Below are positions 1 through 5,991 of a stretch of 14,829 nt of DNA, in pieces; the first letter of the stretch is position 1, and each line of letters starts with the position of its first letter. Under the pieces are notes generated by a model. The model was not told where the DNA came from. It worked only from the letters and a program-made list of their open reading frames with translations, and did not search any database. The translations under genes were made by a program, and so were the position numbers. The stretch comes from Bacteroidota bacterium (GTDB lineage: Bacteria; Bacteroidota; Bacteroidia; Chitinophagales; Chitinophagaceae). Location of the stretch: contig JAEZDA010000124.1 of the NCBI GenBank assembly GCA_023433345.1, forward strand, positions 1 through 14,829, read 5' to 3'.

Positions 1-303
1 TTAAATGAATCTCAAAAAACCCAGATGAAAGCGCTCAATGCAGAATTCAAACAAAAACGGGAAGCTTTACGCACAAGTGGCTTGAGCCAGGAGCAAATGC
101 AAACGCAACGGAAGGCGCTTAACGAAGAAAGGAAATCGAAACTAAAGGCCATTTTAACCGCTGATCAGTGGAATAAAATGGAAGAGATGAAAAAAGAAAG
201 AAAAATGCATAAAGGAAAAATGCATGAAGGAAAGATGCATAAGAAAAGAGACGGCATGAATAAAGGCTCGAAAGGTTCCTTCAAGAAAATGCAGAACCAA
301 TAA
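1..303 (+). CDS. Spy/CpxP-like periplasmic protein, 3' part (5' end outside window)
   Basis: The frame is open from base 1, so this is the C-terminal 100 residues of a longer protein; the ATG at 25 is probably internal. The visible part is a charged helical segment rich in Lys, Glu, Gln and Met, ending in LTADQW near residues 53-58 of the visible part. That resembles the LTxxQ motif of Spy/CpxP-type periplasmic chaperones and related Bacteroidota proteins of metal or envelope stress. The tail is Met/His/Lys-rich and contains three tandem KMHxG/K units, encoded by a 15-bp repeat at 202-246. Such a tail could bind Cu, Ni or Zn, but this is inference. The signal peptide expected for the family would lie outside the window. 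A strong terminator follows at 335. The family assignment is moderate because it rests on one short motif and composition. Confidence 0.55.
   Translation, partial: LNESQKTQMKALNAEFKQKREALRTSGLSQEQMQTQRKALNEERKSKLKAILTADQWNKMEEMKKERKMHKGKMHEGKMHKKRDGMNKGSKGSFKKMQNQ
202..246 (+). repeat. Three in-frame 15-bp tandem repeats (KMHxG)
   Basis: Three consecutive 15-nt units at 202-216, 217-231 and 232-246 each contain ATGCAT and encode KMHKG, KMHEG and KMHKK. The third unit diverges at its 3' end. The repeat keeps the reading frame, so slippage would change the number of Met-His units without breaking the protein. Confidence 0.85.
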
Positions 304-334
304 ATTAAAGATCTGATAATACCCTTAAAACAGG

Positions 335-360
335 AGCGCGGGAAACCGCGCTTTTTCTAT
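335..360 (+). terminator. Intrinsic terminator after the Spy-like gene
   Basis: A 7-bp stem, AGCGCGG (335-341) with CCGCGCT (346-352), is closed by a GAAA tetraloop and followed by a T-rich run. It lies 32 nt after the stop codon, which is a canonical rho-independent arrangement. Confidence 0.9.
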
Positions 361-370
361 TTTATAATTC

Positions 371-378
371 TACCTTTG
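371..378 (+). promoter_or_regulatory. Candidate -7 element of the pseudouridine synthase pair
   Basis: TACCTTTG matches the Bacteroidota TAnnTTTG -7 box exactly. Transcription would begin near 383-386. No clear -33 TTG is present, because that position falls in the preceding terminator. The site helps decide the start of the next gene: a TTG codon at 392 would be almost at the transcript end, while the ATG at 416 leaves a normal short leader. Confidence 0.55.
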
Positions 379-415
379 CTTTTCACTCCTGTTGAAAAAC
401 AGCAAATCTCCCATC

Positions 416-1432
416 ATGAGCCAGGCTCCCTTCAGAAAGTTTATTAATCCGAAAAAGAACAGCCGCGTAAAAGAAGAATTGCGGCAGGAAAAGAAAAAAG
501 CAAAGAAAGAACGCGCCGAATACTTCGAAAAAGTAAAGAAAGAGCAATACGAACAGCGGATCGCGAAACGTGAGGCTTCAACAGCAGGAAAGGGCGTGCC
601 ACGCGCAGGAACAAAAAAAGCTGATGCAAATAAGGCAAAGGAGCCTGCAACTGCAGCTAAGAAATCTGCTCCGTCAAAAATTACGGAAGAGATGCCGCTT
701 AATAAATATCTCGCGCATTGCGGGATCTGCTCCAGAAGAGATGCCGTTGCACTGATCCAGGAAGAAAAGGTAAAAGTGAATGGAAAGGTGGTTACAGAAC
801 CCGGCTATAAAGTACAGCCCGAAGATGAAGTGATATATAACAACAAGAAAGTGTTTGTAACAAAAAACCTGGTTTATATTCTCATAAACAAACCCAAGGA
901 TTACCTTACAACCACTGATGATCCGCAGGGCAGAAAAACAGTTCTGCAGTTAATTGATAAAGCAACAGACCAACGAGTTTATCCTATCGGGCGGCTTGAC
1001 AGAAATACTTCGGGCGTTTTGTTAATGACGAATGATGGCGACCTCACCCAGCAACTTTCTCACCCCAGCTACGAGGTGACAAAGATCTATGAAGCGAAGT
1101 TGGATAAACCATTAACGAAAAATGATTTTGACAAAATTCTGAAGGGCCTCGTTCTTGAAGACGGTAAGGTAAATGTTGATGCACTTGCATATGCAGATGC
1201 TAAAGATAAATCTGTGGTAGGCATTGAGATTCACAGTGGCCGGAACAGGATCGTGCGGCGCATTTTTGAGCACCTTGGCTATGATGTAAAGGGTCTCGAT
1301 AGGGTGGTATATGCAGGGCTTACAAAGAAAAATGTGGAGAGAGGCAAATGGCGTTATTTAAGCGAAAAGGAAATACGCGCTCTTAAATACATGAAAAAAT
1401 CAAATAAGAATCTTGGCAAGAAATCTTCCTGA
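416..1432 (+). CDS. RsuA/RluB-family pseudouridine synthase with Lys/Ala-rich N-terminal extension
   Basis: The enzyme isomerises uridine to pseudouridine in rRNA; the family includes RsuA, RluB, RluE and RluF. With the ATG at 416 the protein has 338 residues. Residues 1 to about 90 are a low-complexity Lys/Arg/Glu/Ala extension. An S4 RNA-binding domain follows (about 93-150, from MPLNKYLAHCGICSRRDA). The catalytic domain contains GRLDRNTSG, with the catalytic Asp at about residue 195, and the late motif SGRNRIVRR (about 273-282). In-frame starts are TTG at 392 and ATG at 416; the ATG is preferred because of the promoter at 371-378. The 3' end overlaps the next gene by 20 nt, suggesting co-translation. 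The target uridine cannot be read from sequence; 23S rRNA is likely by family. The extension is common in Bacteroidota homologues and probably contacts rRNA (inference). Confidence 0.9.
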   Translation: MSQAPFRKFINPKKNSRVKEELRQEKKKAKKERAEYFEKVKKEQYEQRIAKREASTAGKGVPRAGTKKADANKAKEPATAAKKSAPSKITEEMPLNKYLAHCGICSRRDAVALIQEEKVKVNGKVVTEPGYKVQPEDEVIYNNKKVFVTKNLVYILINKPKDYLTTTDDPQGRKTVLQLIDKATDQRVYPIGRLDRNTSGVLLMTNDGDLTQQLSHPSYEVTKIYEAKLDKPLTKNDFDKILKGLVLEDGKVNVDALAYADAKDKSVVGIEIHSGRNRIVRRIFEHLGYDVKGLDRVVYAGLTKKNVERGKWRYLSEKEIRALKYMKKSNKNLGKKSS

Positions 1433-2132
1433 AGTAGTATATGAAGATGCTGACCTGGTGGCTCTGAATAAACCTTCGGGCATGCTTACCATACCAGACC
1501 GTGAGCAGGCTCATTCTTTGAAAGATGTACTGGTTGAAAAGTACGGAGATATATTTACCATCCACAGGTTAGACAAAGACACGAGCGGCCTTGTATTGTT
1601 TGCAAAAAACGAATCAGCGCATAAATATTACTCCTCTGCTTTTGAAAAACGAGACATCGAAAAATACTATACAGCCGTTGTTATAGGTCAGCCCTTTGAA
1701 ACTGAAGGTGAAATGACGGGTGCGATTATGGAAAACCCCGCGCAAAAAGGGATGATGGTAGTGCACCGAAATGGGAAGGCTTCTCACACTTCTTTCAAGG
1801 TACTGGAAAAACACAGATCTTTTTCTTTAGTTGAATTCAGGCTTCATACCGGGCGAACGCACCAGATCAGGGTGCATGCAAAAGACGCAGGATTTCCTAT
1901 AGCCTGCGATCCCTTGTATGGTAACGGTTTGCCTGTGATGCTTTCTTCTGTAAAAAAGAAATTTAAACTTTCCAAAGCTCTCGAAGAGGAACGTCCGATA
2001 TTAAACAGGCTCGCCTTGCATGCTCACCGCTTAAAATTTACCGATCGTGCCGGGAAGGATCTTGAATTAGAGGCTTCATTGCCTAAGGAATTCACCGCGT
2101 TAATGCGCCAGGTTGGTAAATGGGAACAATAA
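1413..2132 (+). CDS. RluA-family pseudouridine synthase lacking an S4 domain
   Basis: This 239-residue protein has only the RluA catalytic domain. Visible motifs are the opening VYEDADLVALNKPSGM (residues 9-24), HRLDKDTSGLVLFAK (51-65, catalytic Asp54), and RLHTGRTHQIRVH (143-155) followed by DPLYG (166-170). No S4 domain precedes it, so it resembles the short RluA/TruC-like members that modify 23S rRNA or tRNA; the exact target is unknown. The start is unusual. A TTG at 1413 is the only usual start codon between the upstream in-frame stop (TGA, 1392-1394) and the conserved N-terminal strand, so translation probably depends on ribosomes finishing the upstream gene, which it overlaps by 20 nt. 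The stop codon abuts the dinB stop on the other strand with no base between them and no terminator visible. Confidence 0.88.
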   Translation: MARNLPEVVYEDADLVALNKPSGMLTIPDREQAHSLKDVLVEKYGDIFTIHRLDKDTSGLVLFAKNESAHKYYSSAFEKRDIEKYYTAVVIGQPFETEGEMTGAIMENPAQKGMMVVHRNGKASHTSFKVLEKHRSFSLVEFRLHTGRTHQIRVHAKDAGFPIACDPLYGNGLPVMLSSVKKKFKLSKALEEERPILNRLALHAHRLKFTDRAGKDLELEASLPKEFTALMRQVGKWEQ

Positions 2133-3275
2133 TTATTTCCCGGAGGCACGTTTCACCTTGGCTGTTCCGAATCTTCCCTTGATACTGTCTACGGCTTTAT
2201 ACAACTTATTTTTTTTCTCCGCATCCGCAAAAAGATTTGTTTGCAAAGCATCCTTTGTAAGATCAGACAATCTTACTCCGAGCAAACGCAGGGGTGCTCC
2301 CTTCCTGTATAATTTCCTGAACAGATCTTTTAAAACCGGAATCACTTCATCGTCTGCCGAAGTATATGCAACGGAGGTTTGCTTAGTTACTGTTTCAAAA
2401 TCAGGGTATCGAATCTTTACGGCCAAACATCCCGTGATCATTCCGTCACTTCTCAATTCATAACAAACCTTTTCCGCCTGCCTTACCAATTCTTTTTGAA
2501 TCTCCTCAATATTCACAAGGTTTTCTGAAAAGGTATTTTCGGTTGATATAGACTTTGCTTCATGCCAGGGAGAAACTTCACCTGTGTGTATGCCCTGGCA
2601 CTTGAGCCAGAGATCAGTGCCCCATTTCCCAAACTTTTCTTCAAGAGGTTTTTGTCCTGCTTCCTGCAGGGTGCTTATCCTGAAAATGCCCATTGAATTT
2701 AAAATTTCCTTTGTGTGCTTCCCTACGCCAGGGATCTCCTCAACTTTCATCGAACTGAGAAATTCTTTCTCCTTACCTGCCGGCAGGTACAGGTAACCGT
2801 TAGGCTTAGCCTGATTTGTGGCGATCTTGGCCATCATCTTGTTTGATGCAAGTCCGAAGGAAATGGGCAAACCGGTTTCGTCAATGATCTTTTTTCTAAG
2901 GTCTATCGTCCATTGCAGGGGTTCGAAATATTTGTCCATTCCTGTAAGATCGAGGTAGAACTCATCGATTGAAGCTTTTTCAAAAAGAGGTGCCTGGGCT
3001 GCGATAATGGAAGTAACTTTTCGGGAGTAATGAGAATAGTCTGCATAATTTCCTTTAATTACTATTGCCTGTGGACAAAGCACGAGGGCCTGTTTTGAAG
3101 GCATGGCGGAGTGGATGCCGAATTTTCTTGCTTCATAACTGCATGCGGCCACAACGCCCCGGTCTCTGCCACCTACAATAACAGGTTTTCCCTTAAGCGA
3201 TGGATCTTTCAATATTTCAACAGAAACAAAGAATGAGTCAAGATCAAAGTGAGCTATGATACGAGGTTTCTCCAA
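2133..3275 (-). CDS. dinB: DNA polymerase IV (Y-family translesion polymerase)
   Basis: Error-prone translesion DNA polymerase of 380 residues, normal for the family. Palm residues are visible: DLDSFF (11-16), with Asp11 as a metal ligand and Phe16 at the ribose steric-gate position, and SIDEFYLD (102-109), with Asp104 and Glu105 as the catalytic carboxylates. YEAR (48-51) is the nucleotide-binding finger motif. A helix-hairpin-helix, EIPGVGKHTKEIL, lies at about 180-192. The C-terminal QTNLF (345-349) fits a beta-clamp binding motif. The start is TTG at 3273-3275. The rimM stop is in the same frame just upstream, and no ATG precedes the catalytic Asp in frame. The gap to rimM is 9 nt, so the gene is probably translated from the rpsP-rimM transcript by coupling. 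I see no LexA-like operator or separate promoter. Confidence 0.95.
   Translation of the reverse strand: MEKPRIIAHFDLDSFFVSVEILKDPSLKGKPVIVGGRDRGVVAACSYEARKFGIHSAMPSKQALVLCPQAIVIKGNYADYSHYSRKVTSIIAAQAPLFEKASIDEFYLDLTGMDKYFEPLQWTIDLRKKIIDETGLPISFGLASNKMMAKIATNQAKPNGYLYLPAGKEKEFLSSMKVEEIPGVGKHTKEILNSMGIFRISTLQEAGQKPLEEKFGKWGTDLWLKCQGIHTGEVSPWHEAKSISTENTFSENLVNIEEIQKELVRQAEKVCYELRSDGMITGCLAVKIRYPDFETVTKQTSVAYTSADDEVIPVLKDLFRKLYRKGAPLRLLGVRLSDLTKDALQTNLFADAEKKNKLYKAVDSIKGRFGTAKVKRASGK
2774..2789. repeat. Perfect 16-bp palindrome inside dinB
   Basis: TACCTGCCGGCAGGTA is identical to its reverse complement. It encodes residues 163-167 of DinB (YLPAG), between the palm and the helix-hairpin-helix. 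The protein here aligns without insertion to the remembered E. coli DinB length for this stretch, so it does not look like an inserted element. Confidence 0.8.
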
Positions 3276-3284
3276 AAATTGATA

Positions 3285-3800
3285 TCATTGATAAATTTCC
3301 AGCAAGCCATCGGGAAGTGAAACGTGCACCTGCTTTTTCTTTTGATCAACATTTACGAGGCTTTCTTCATGAATAGGGATCAGGGCTTCCTTTCCATTTA
3401 CAAGTATTGTACACAGTACCTGGTGTGGCTGTTCGATCACTTCAGTTATTATTCCAAGCAATTTTCCATCTTCAATCATCTCAAAGCCCAACAGGGCAAT
3501 TGGCGCAGAAGGTGCGGTGTACTTTTTAAAATCCGCCTCTGAAATCCAAACCTCTTTGGGGTAAACCTTTTTGGCTGATTCCTTTGAATTAAGTCCTTCA
3601 AGCTTCAACACCGTTTCTGTTTCGCTGCGAATTGTTGACTTCTCAATAAAATATGGGATAAAACTTTCCTTAGCTTCTTCAATAAATATTGCAGCCAACC
3701 CTTTCAGTGATGTTTTTTTGCCGAGGTTATGCACCAGTATCAGGTCTCCTTTAACGCCGTGGGTTGCAACAAACTTCCCGATCTTGAAATATTCGTTCAT
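3285..3800 (-). CDS. rimM: Ribosome maturation factor RimM (16S rRNA processing)
   Basis: RimM binds the 30S head through bS19 and assists late 16S rRNA maturation. The 171-residue protein has the usual two halves. The N-terminal barrel opens with IGKFVATHGVKGDL (residues 7-20), matching the family's GxxxxxHGxxG signature. The C-terminal PRC-barrel runs from about 95 to the end, with ALIPIHEESLVNVD and LPDGLLEIYQ. The frame stays open 62 codons upstream, but the ATG at 3800 is chosen because it starts exactly at the conserved N-terminus and the upstream translation is unrelated. It lies 100 nt after rpsP, the usual neighbour, but trmD and rplS, which often follow, are absent and dinB takes that place. 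A TAATTTTG -7 box ends 5 nt before the ATG, so a leaderless transcript is possible in addition to read-through from rpsP. Confidence 0.95.
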   Translation of the reverse strand: MNEYFKIGKFVATHGVKGDLILVHNLGKKTSLKGLAAIFIEEAKESFIPYFIEKSTIRSETETVLKLEGLNSKESAKKVYPKEVWISEADFKKYTAPSAPIALLGFEMIEDGKLLGIITEVIEQPHQVLCTILVNGKEALIPIHEESLVNVDQKKKQVHVSLPDGLLEIYQ

Positions 3801-3805
3801 ACACG

Positions 3806-3813
3806 CAAAATTA
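3806..3813 (-). promoter_or_regulatory. Candidate -7 element immediately before rimM
   Basis: On the minus strand TAATTTTG matches TAnnTTTG exactly and ends 5 nt before the ATG. No TTG sits at the -33 position, so support is limited. A second match, TACTTTTG, lies further upstream at 3892-3899, next to the rpsP stop. Confidence 0.35.
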
Positions 3814-3900
3814 ATTTCAGCTGTTGAAAATGGATTGAGAAAGACAACAAAAAAGTCCTGCAAAGGCTGGAGTTCAATGATTTGGTGGAAACAAAAGTAA

Positions 3901-4395
3901 TTATTCTTCTGTTTTAGGTTCTTCTGCAGCAGCCGGAGCTTCAGATTCAACCGATGCGGCTGCAACGGGTTCTTCTTTCTTCTCAACTTTTTTCACTACA
4001 GGAACATTGCGGCGGTCATGACGCGCCTTTTGATGTGCACCCTGGCGGCGATTCACGGAAGCTTCATGTTCAGTACTCCATTTCGTAAATCTTTCCATCG
4101 CAGCAGCTTCATCAAACAAGCCCAGGCTTACACCCCTCAGCAAATGCTTCAGGTACAATACTCCTTTGAAAGAAAGGATCCGGCGAACAGTATCGGTGGG
4201 TTGAGCACCTTTCTGCAACCAGTCCAATGCCTTCTGCCTGTCAACCTGGATAGTTGCAGGAACAGTAAGTGGATTGTAAGTTCCGAGTTTTTGAATGAAT
4301 TTTCCGTCGCGTGGACTGCGGGCATCCGCAATAACGATGAAGTAGAACGGCCTCTTTTTTGAGCCATGCCGTTGCAATCTCATTTTAACAGCCAT
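3901..4395 (-). CDS. rpsP: 30S ribosomal protein bS16 with long C-terminal tail
   Basis: Small-subunit protein needed for 30S assembly. Residues 1 to about 85 are the conserved core: MAVKMRLQRHGSKKRPFY, then VIADARSPRDGKFIQKLGTYNP, and a C-terminal TDTVRRILSFKGV. At 164 residues the protein is roughly twice the usual bacterial length. The extra part is a helical region (about 90-125), a basic stretch, then an Ala/Glu/Pro-rich acidic end. Extended bS16 is familiar in Bacteroidota, so this is not a fusion artefact. The gene has its own promoter (TTG-N20-TATCTTCG) between it and the ffh terminator, and is followed by rimM after 100 nt. Confidence 0.96.
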   Translation of the reverse strand: MAVKMRLQRHGSKKRPFYFIVIADARSPRDGKFIQKLGTYNPLTVPATIQVDRQKALDWLQKGAQPTDTVRRILSFKGVLYLKHLLRGVSLGLFDEAAAMERFTKWSTEHEASVNRRQGAHQKARHDRRNVPVVKKVEKKEEPVAAASVESEAPAAAEEPKTEE

Positions 4396-4453
4396 AAAAA
4401 TAGAAATTTTCTTGGTTGTGAATAAATAGGGTTTTCTCCTTAAAAAAGGACAA

Positions 4454-4485
4454 CGAAGATACAGAGAGCCGATCTTTCATCCAAA
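4454..4485 (-). promoter_or_regulatory. rpsP: rpsP promoter (-33 and -7 elements)
   Basis: Reading the minus strand, TTTGG at 4481-4485 contains the -33 TTG (4482-4484), followed by a 20-nt spacer and TATCTTCG at 4454-4461. The latter differs from TAnnTTTG at one position. The predicted transcript has a leader of about 50 nt. It lies downstream of the ffh terminator, as expected for a separate unit. Confidence 0.6.
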
Positions 4486-4589
4486 TAATTAATGATATTG
4501 ATGATTATCACAGCTTTCCGCTACAAAAAAGACTGTCGAAAACTATTGCCTCATTTGGCATAAATACATTCGCCAATTTAAATGACGCA

Positions 4590-4615
4590 TAAAAAAAGCA
4601 GTCTTCAAACTGCTT
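4590..4615 (-). terminator. Intrinsic terminator after ffh
   Basis: On the minus strand a 7-bp stem, AAGCAGT with ACTGCTT (forward 4609-4615 and 4596-4602), has a 6-nt loop. It is followed by a run of seven T residues (forward 4591-4597, partly shared with the stem). It begins 11 nt after the ffh stop. Confidence 0.9.
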
Positions 4616-4626
4616 ATGTGCCTGGC

Positions 4627-5955
4627 TCAATTTCTTCGCATTCCCAAACCCGGGAGCCTCCCCATCGGCATTTTATTCATCATTTTCATCATGTCTTTCA
4701 TTTGCTCAAACTGTTTTAGAAACTGGTTGAGTTCCGCGATATCTTTTCCGCTTCCCCTTGCGATACGTTGTTTTCTGCCTGGATTGATCACATCCGGGTT
4801 ACGCCTTTCTTCAAGGGTCATTGAATTGATCATGGCCTCTATCCCTTTGAAAGCATCATCATTTATATCCAGATCTTTGATCTGTTTACCGACCCCGGGG
4901 ATCATTCCCATAAGGTCTTTCAGGTTGCCCATTTTTTTGATCTGCTGGAGCTGGTTCTTAAAATCTTCGAAGTCAAACTGATTTTTACGGATCTTCTTCT
5001 CCAGTTTGGCTGCTTCTGCCGCATCGAATTGCTCCTGTGCTTTTTCTACAAGGCTTACGATATCGCCCATTCCCAGGATGCGCTGCGCCATCCTTTCAGG
5101 ATAAAACACGTCCAGCGTATCCATTTTTTCGCCGCTGCTGCTAAACTTTATCGGCTTGTTAACCGTGTATTTAATAGACAATGCGGCACCGCCCCGTGTA
5201 TCGCCATCGAGTTTGGTTAGAACCACGCCTGTAAAATCAAGTCGTTCATTAAATGCAGCAGCAGTGTTCACCGCATCCTGACCAGTCATGCTATCTACAA
5301 CAAATAAGATCTCCTGCGGATTGAACGTTGATTTAAGATTAGCCACTTCCGTCATCATGGTTTCATCAATCGCAAGGCGGCCGGCTGTATCTATGATAAT
5401 TACATTCTTATTTTTTGTTTTGGCTTCCTTTAAAGCGCTTTGCACAATCGAAACAGGATCCTTTGTTTCACGATCACTGAATACGTCAACCTTTATCTGT
5501 TCGCCAAGCACTTCCAGCTGATCGATCGCCGCAGGACGGTAAACGTCTGCCGCAACCAATAAGGGAGATTTTCCTTTTTTTGCTTTAAGGTAGTTGGCAA
5601 GCTTGCCGCTGAAAGTTGTTTTACCACTCCCCTGCAAGCCTGCAATGAGAATAATGGCGGGATTTCCGGAAATATTGAATTCGCTTTCCTTCCCTCCCAT
5701 CAATTCGGTAAGTTCATCTTTAACGATCTTAACCATGAGTTGGCCGGGGCTTACTGCGGTCAACACTTTTTCACCCATTGCCTTATCCCGGATCTTATCA
5801 GTAAATTCCTTTGCGATCTTATAATTCACGTCTGCATCAACAAGTGCGCGACGGATATCTTTTATTGTATTGGCCACGTTGAGGTCTGTGATCCTCGCCT
5901 GACCTTTTATATTCTTAAACGCTGATTCTATTTTTTCGCTTAAACTCTGAAACAT
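4627..5955 (-). CDS. ffh: Signal recognition particle protein Ffh (SRP54 GTPase)
   Basis: Ffh with 4.5S RNA recognises signal sequences on nascent chains and delivers ribosomes to FtsY at the membrane. At 442 residues it is full length. The N domain helical bundle covers about 1-90. The G domain shows the P-loop GLQGSGKTT (106-114), DTAGRL (189-194) and TKLDGDTRGG (247-256). The methionine-rich M domain (about 297-442) carries the RNA-binding helix-turn-helix with RKQRIARGSG (394-403) and ends in a run of Met residues, MKDMMKMMNKMP. The start has a clear Shine-Dalgarno, AAGGAGAG (forward 5958-5965), uncommon in this window. It lies 36 nt after sucA with no terminator between, so co-transcription with sucA is likely. 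Its own terminator lies before rpsP. Confidence 0.98.
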   Translation of the reverse strand: MFQSLSEKIESAFKNIKGQARITDLNVANTIKDIRRALVDADVNYKIAKEFTDKIRDKAMGEKVLTAVSPGQLMVKIVKDELTELMGGKESEFNISGNPAIILIAGLQGSGKTTFSGKLANYLKAKKGKSPLLVAADVYRPAAIDQLEVLGEQIKVDVFSDRETKDPVSIVQSALKEAKTKNKNVIIIDTAGRLAIDETMMTEVANLKSTFNPQEILFVVDSMTGQDAVNTAAAFNERLDFTGVVLTKLDGDTRGGAALSIKYTVNKPIKFSSSGEKMDTLDVFYPERMAQRILGMGDIVSLVEKAQEQFDAAEAAKLEKKIRKNQFDFEDFKNQLQQIKKMGNLKDLMGMIPGVGKQIKDLDINDDAFKGIEAMINSMTLEERRNPDVINPGRKQRIARGSGKDIAELNQFLKQFEQMKDMMKMMNKMPMGRLPGLGMRRN

Positions 5956-5991
5956 GTCTCTCCTTTATTATTTAGGGATTATTTTTTCTTT

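Noticed and set aside
392..415. TTG start for the RsuA-type pseudouridine synthase
   Set aside because: It would leave almost no leader after the -7 box at 371-378; the ATG at 416 is 8 codons downstream and fits better.
3801..3986. N-terminal extension of RimM by 62 codons
   Set aside because: The extra residues do not resemble RimM, they overlap the end of rpsP, and the conserved N-terminus starts at the ATG at 3800.
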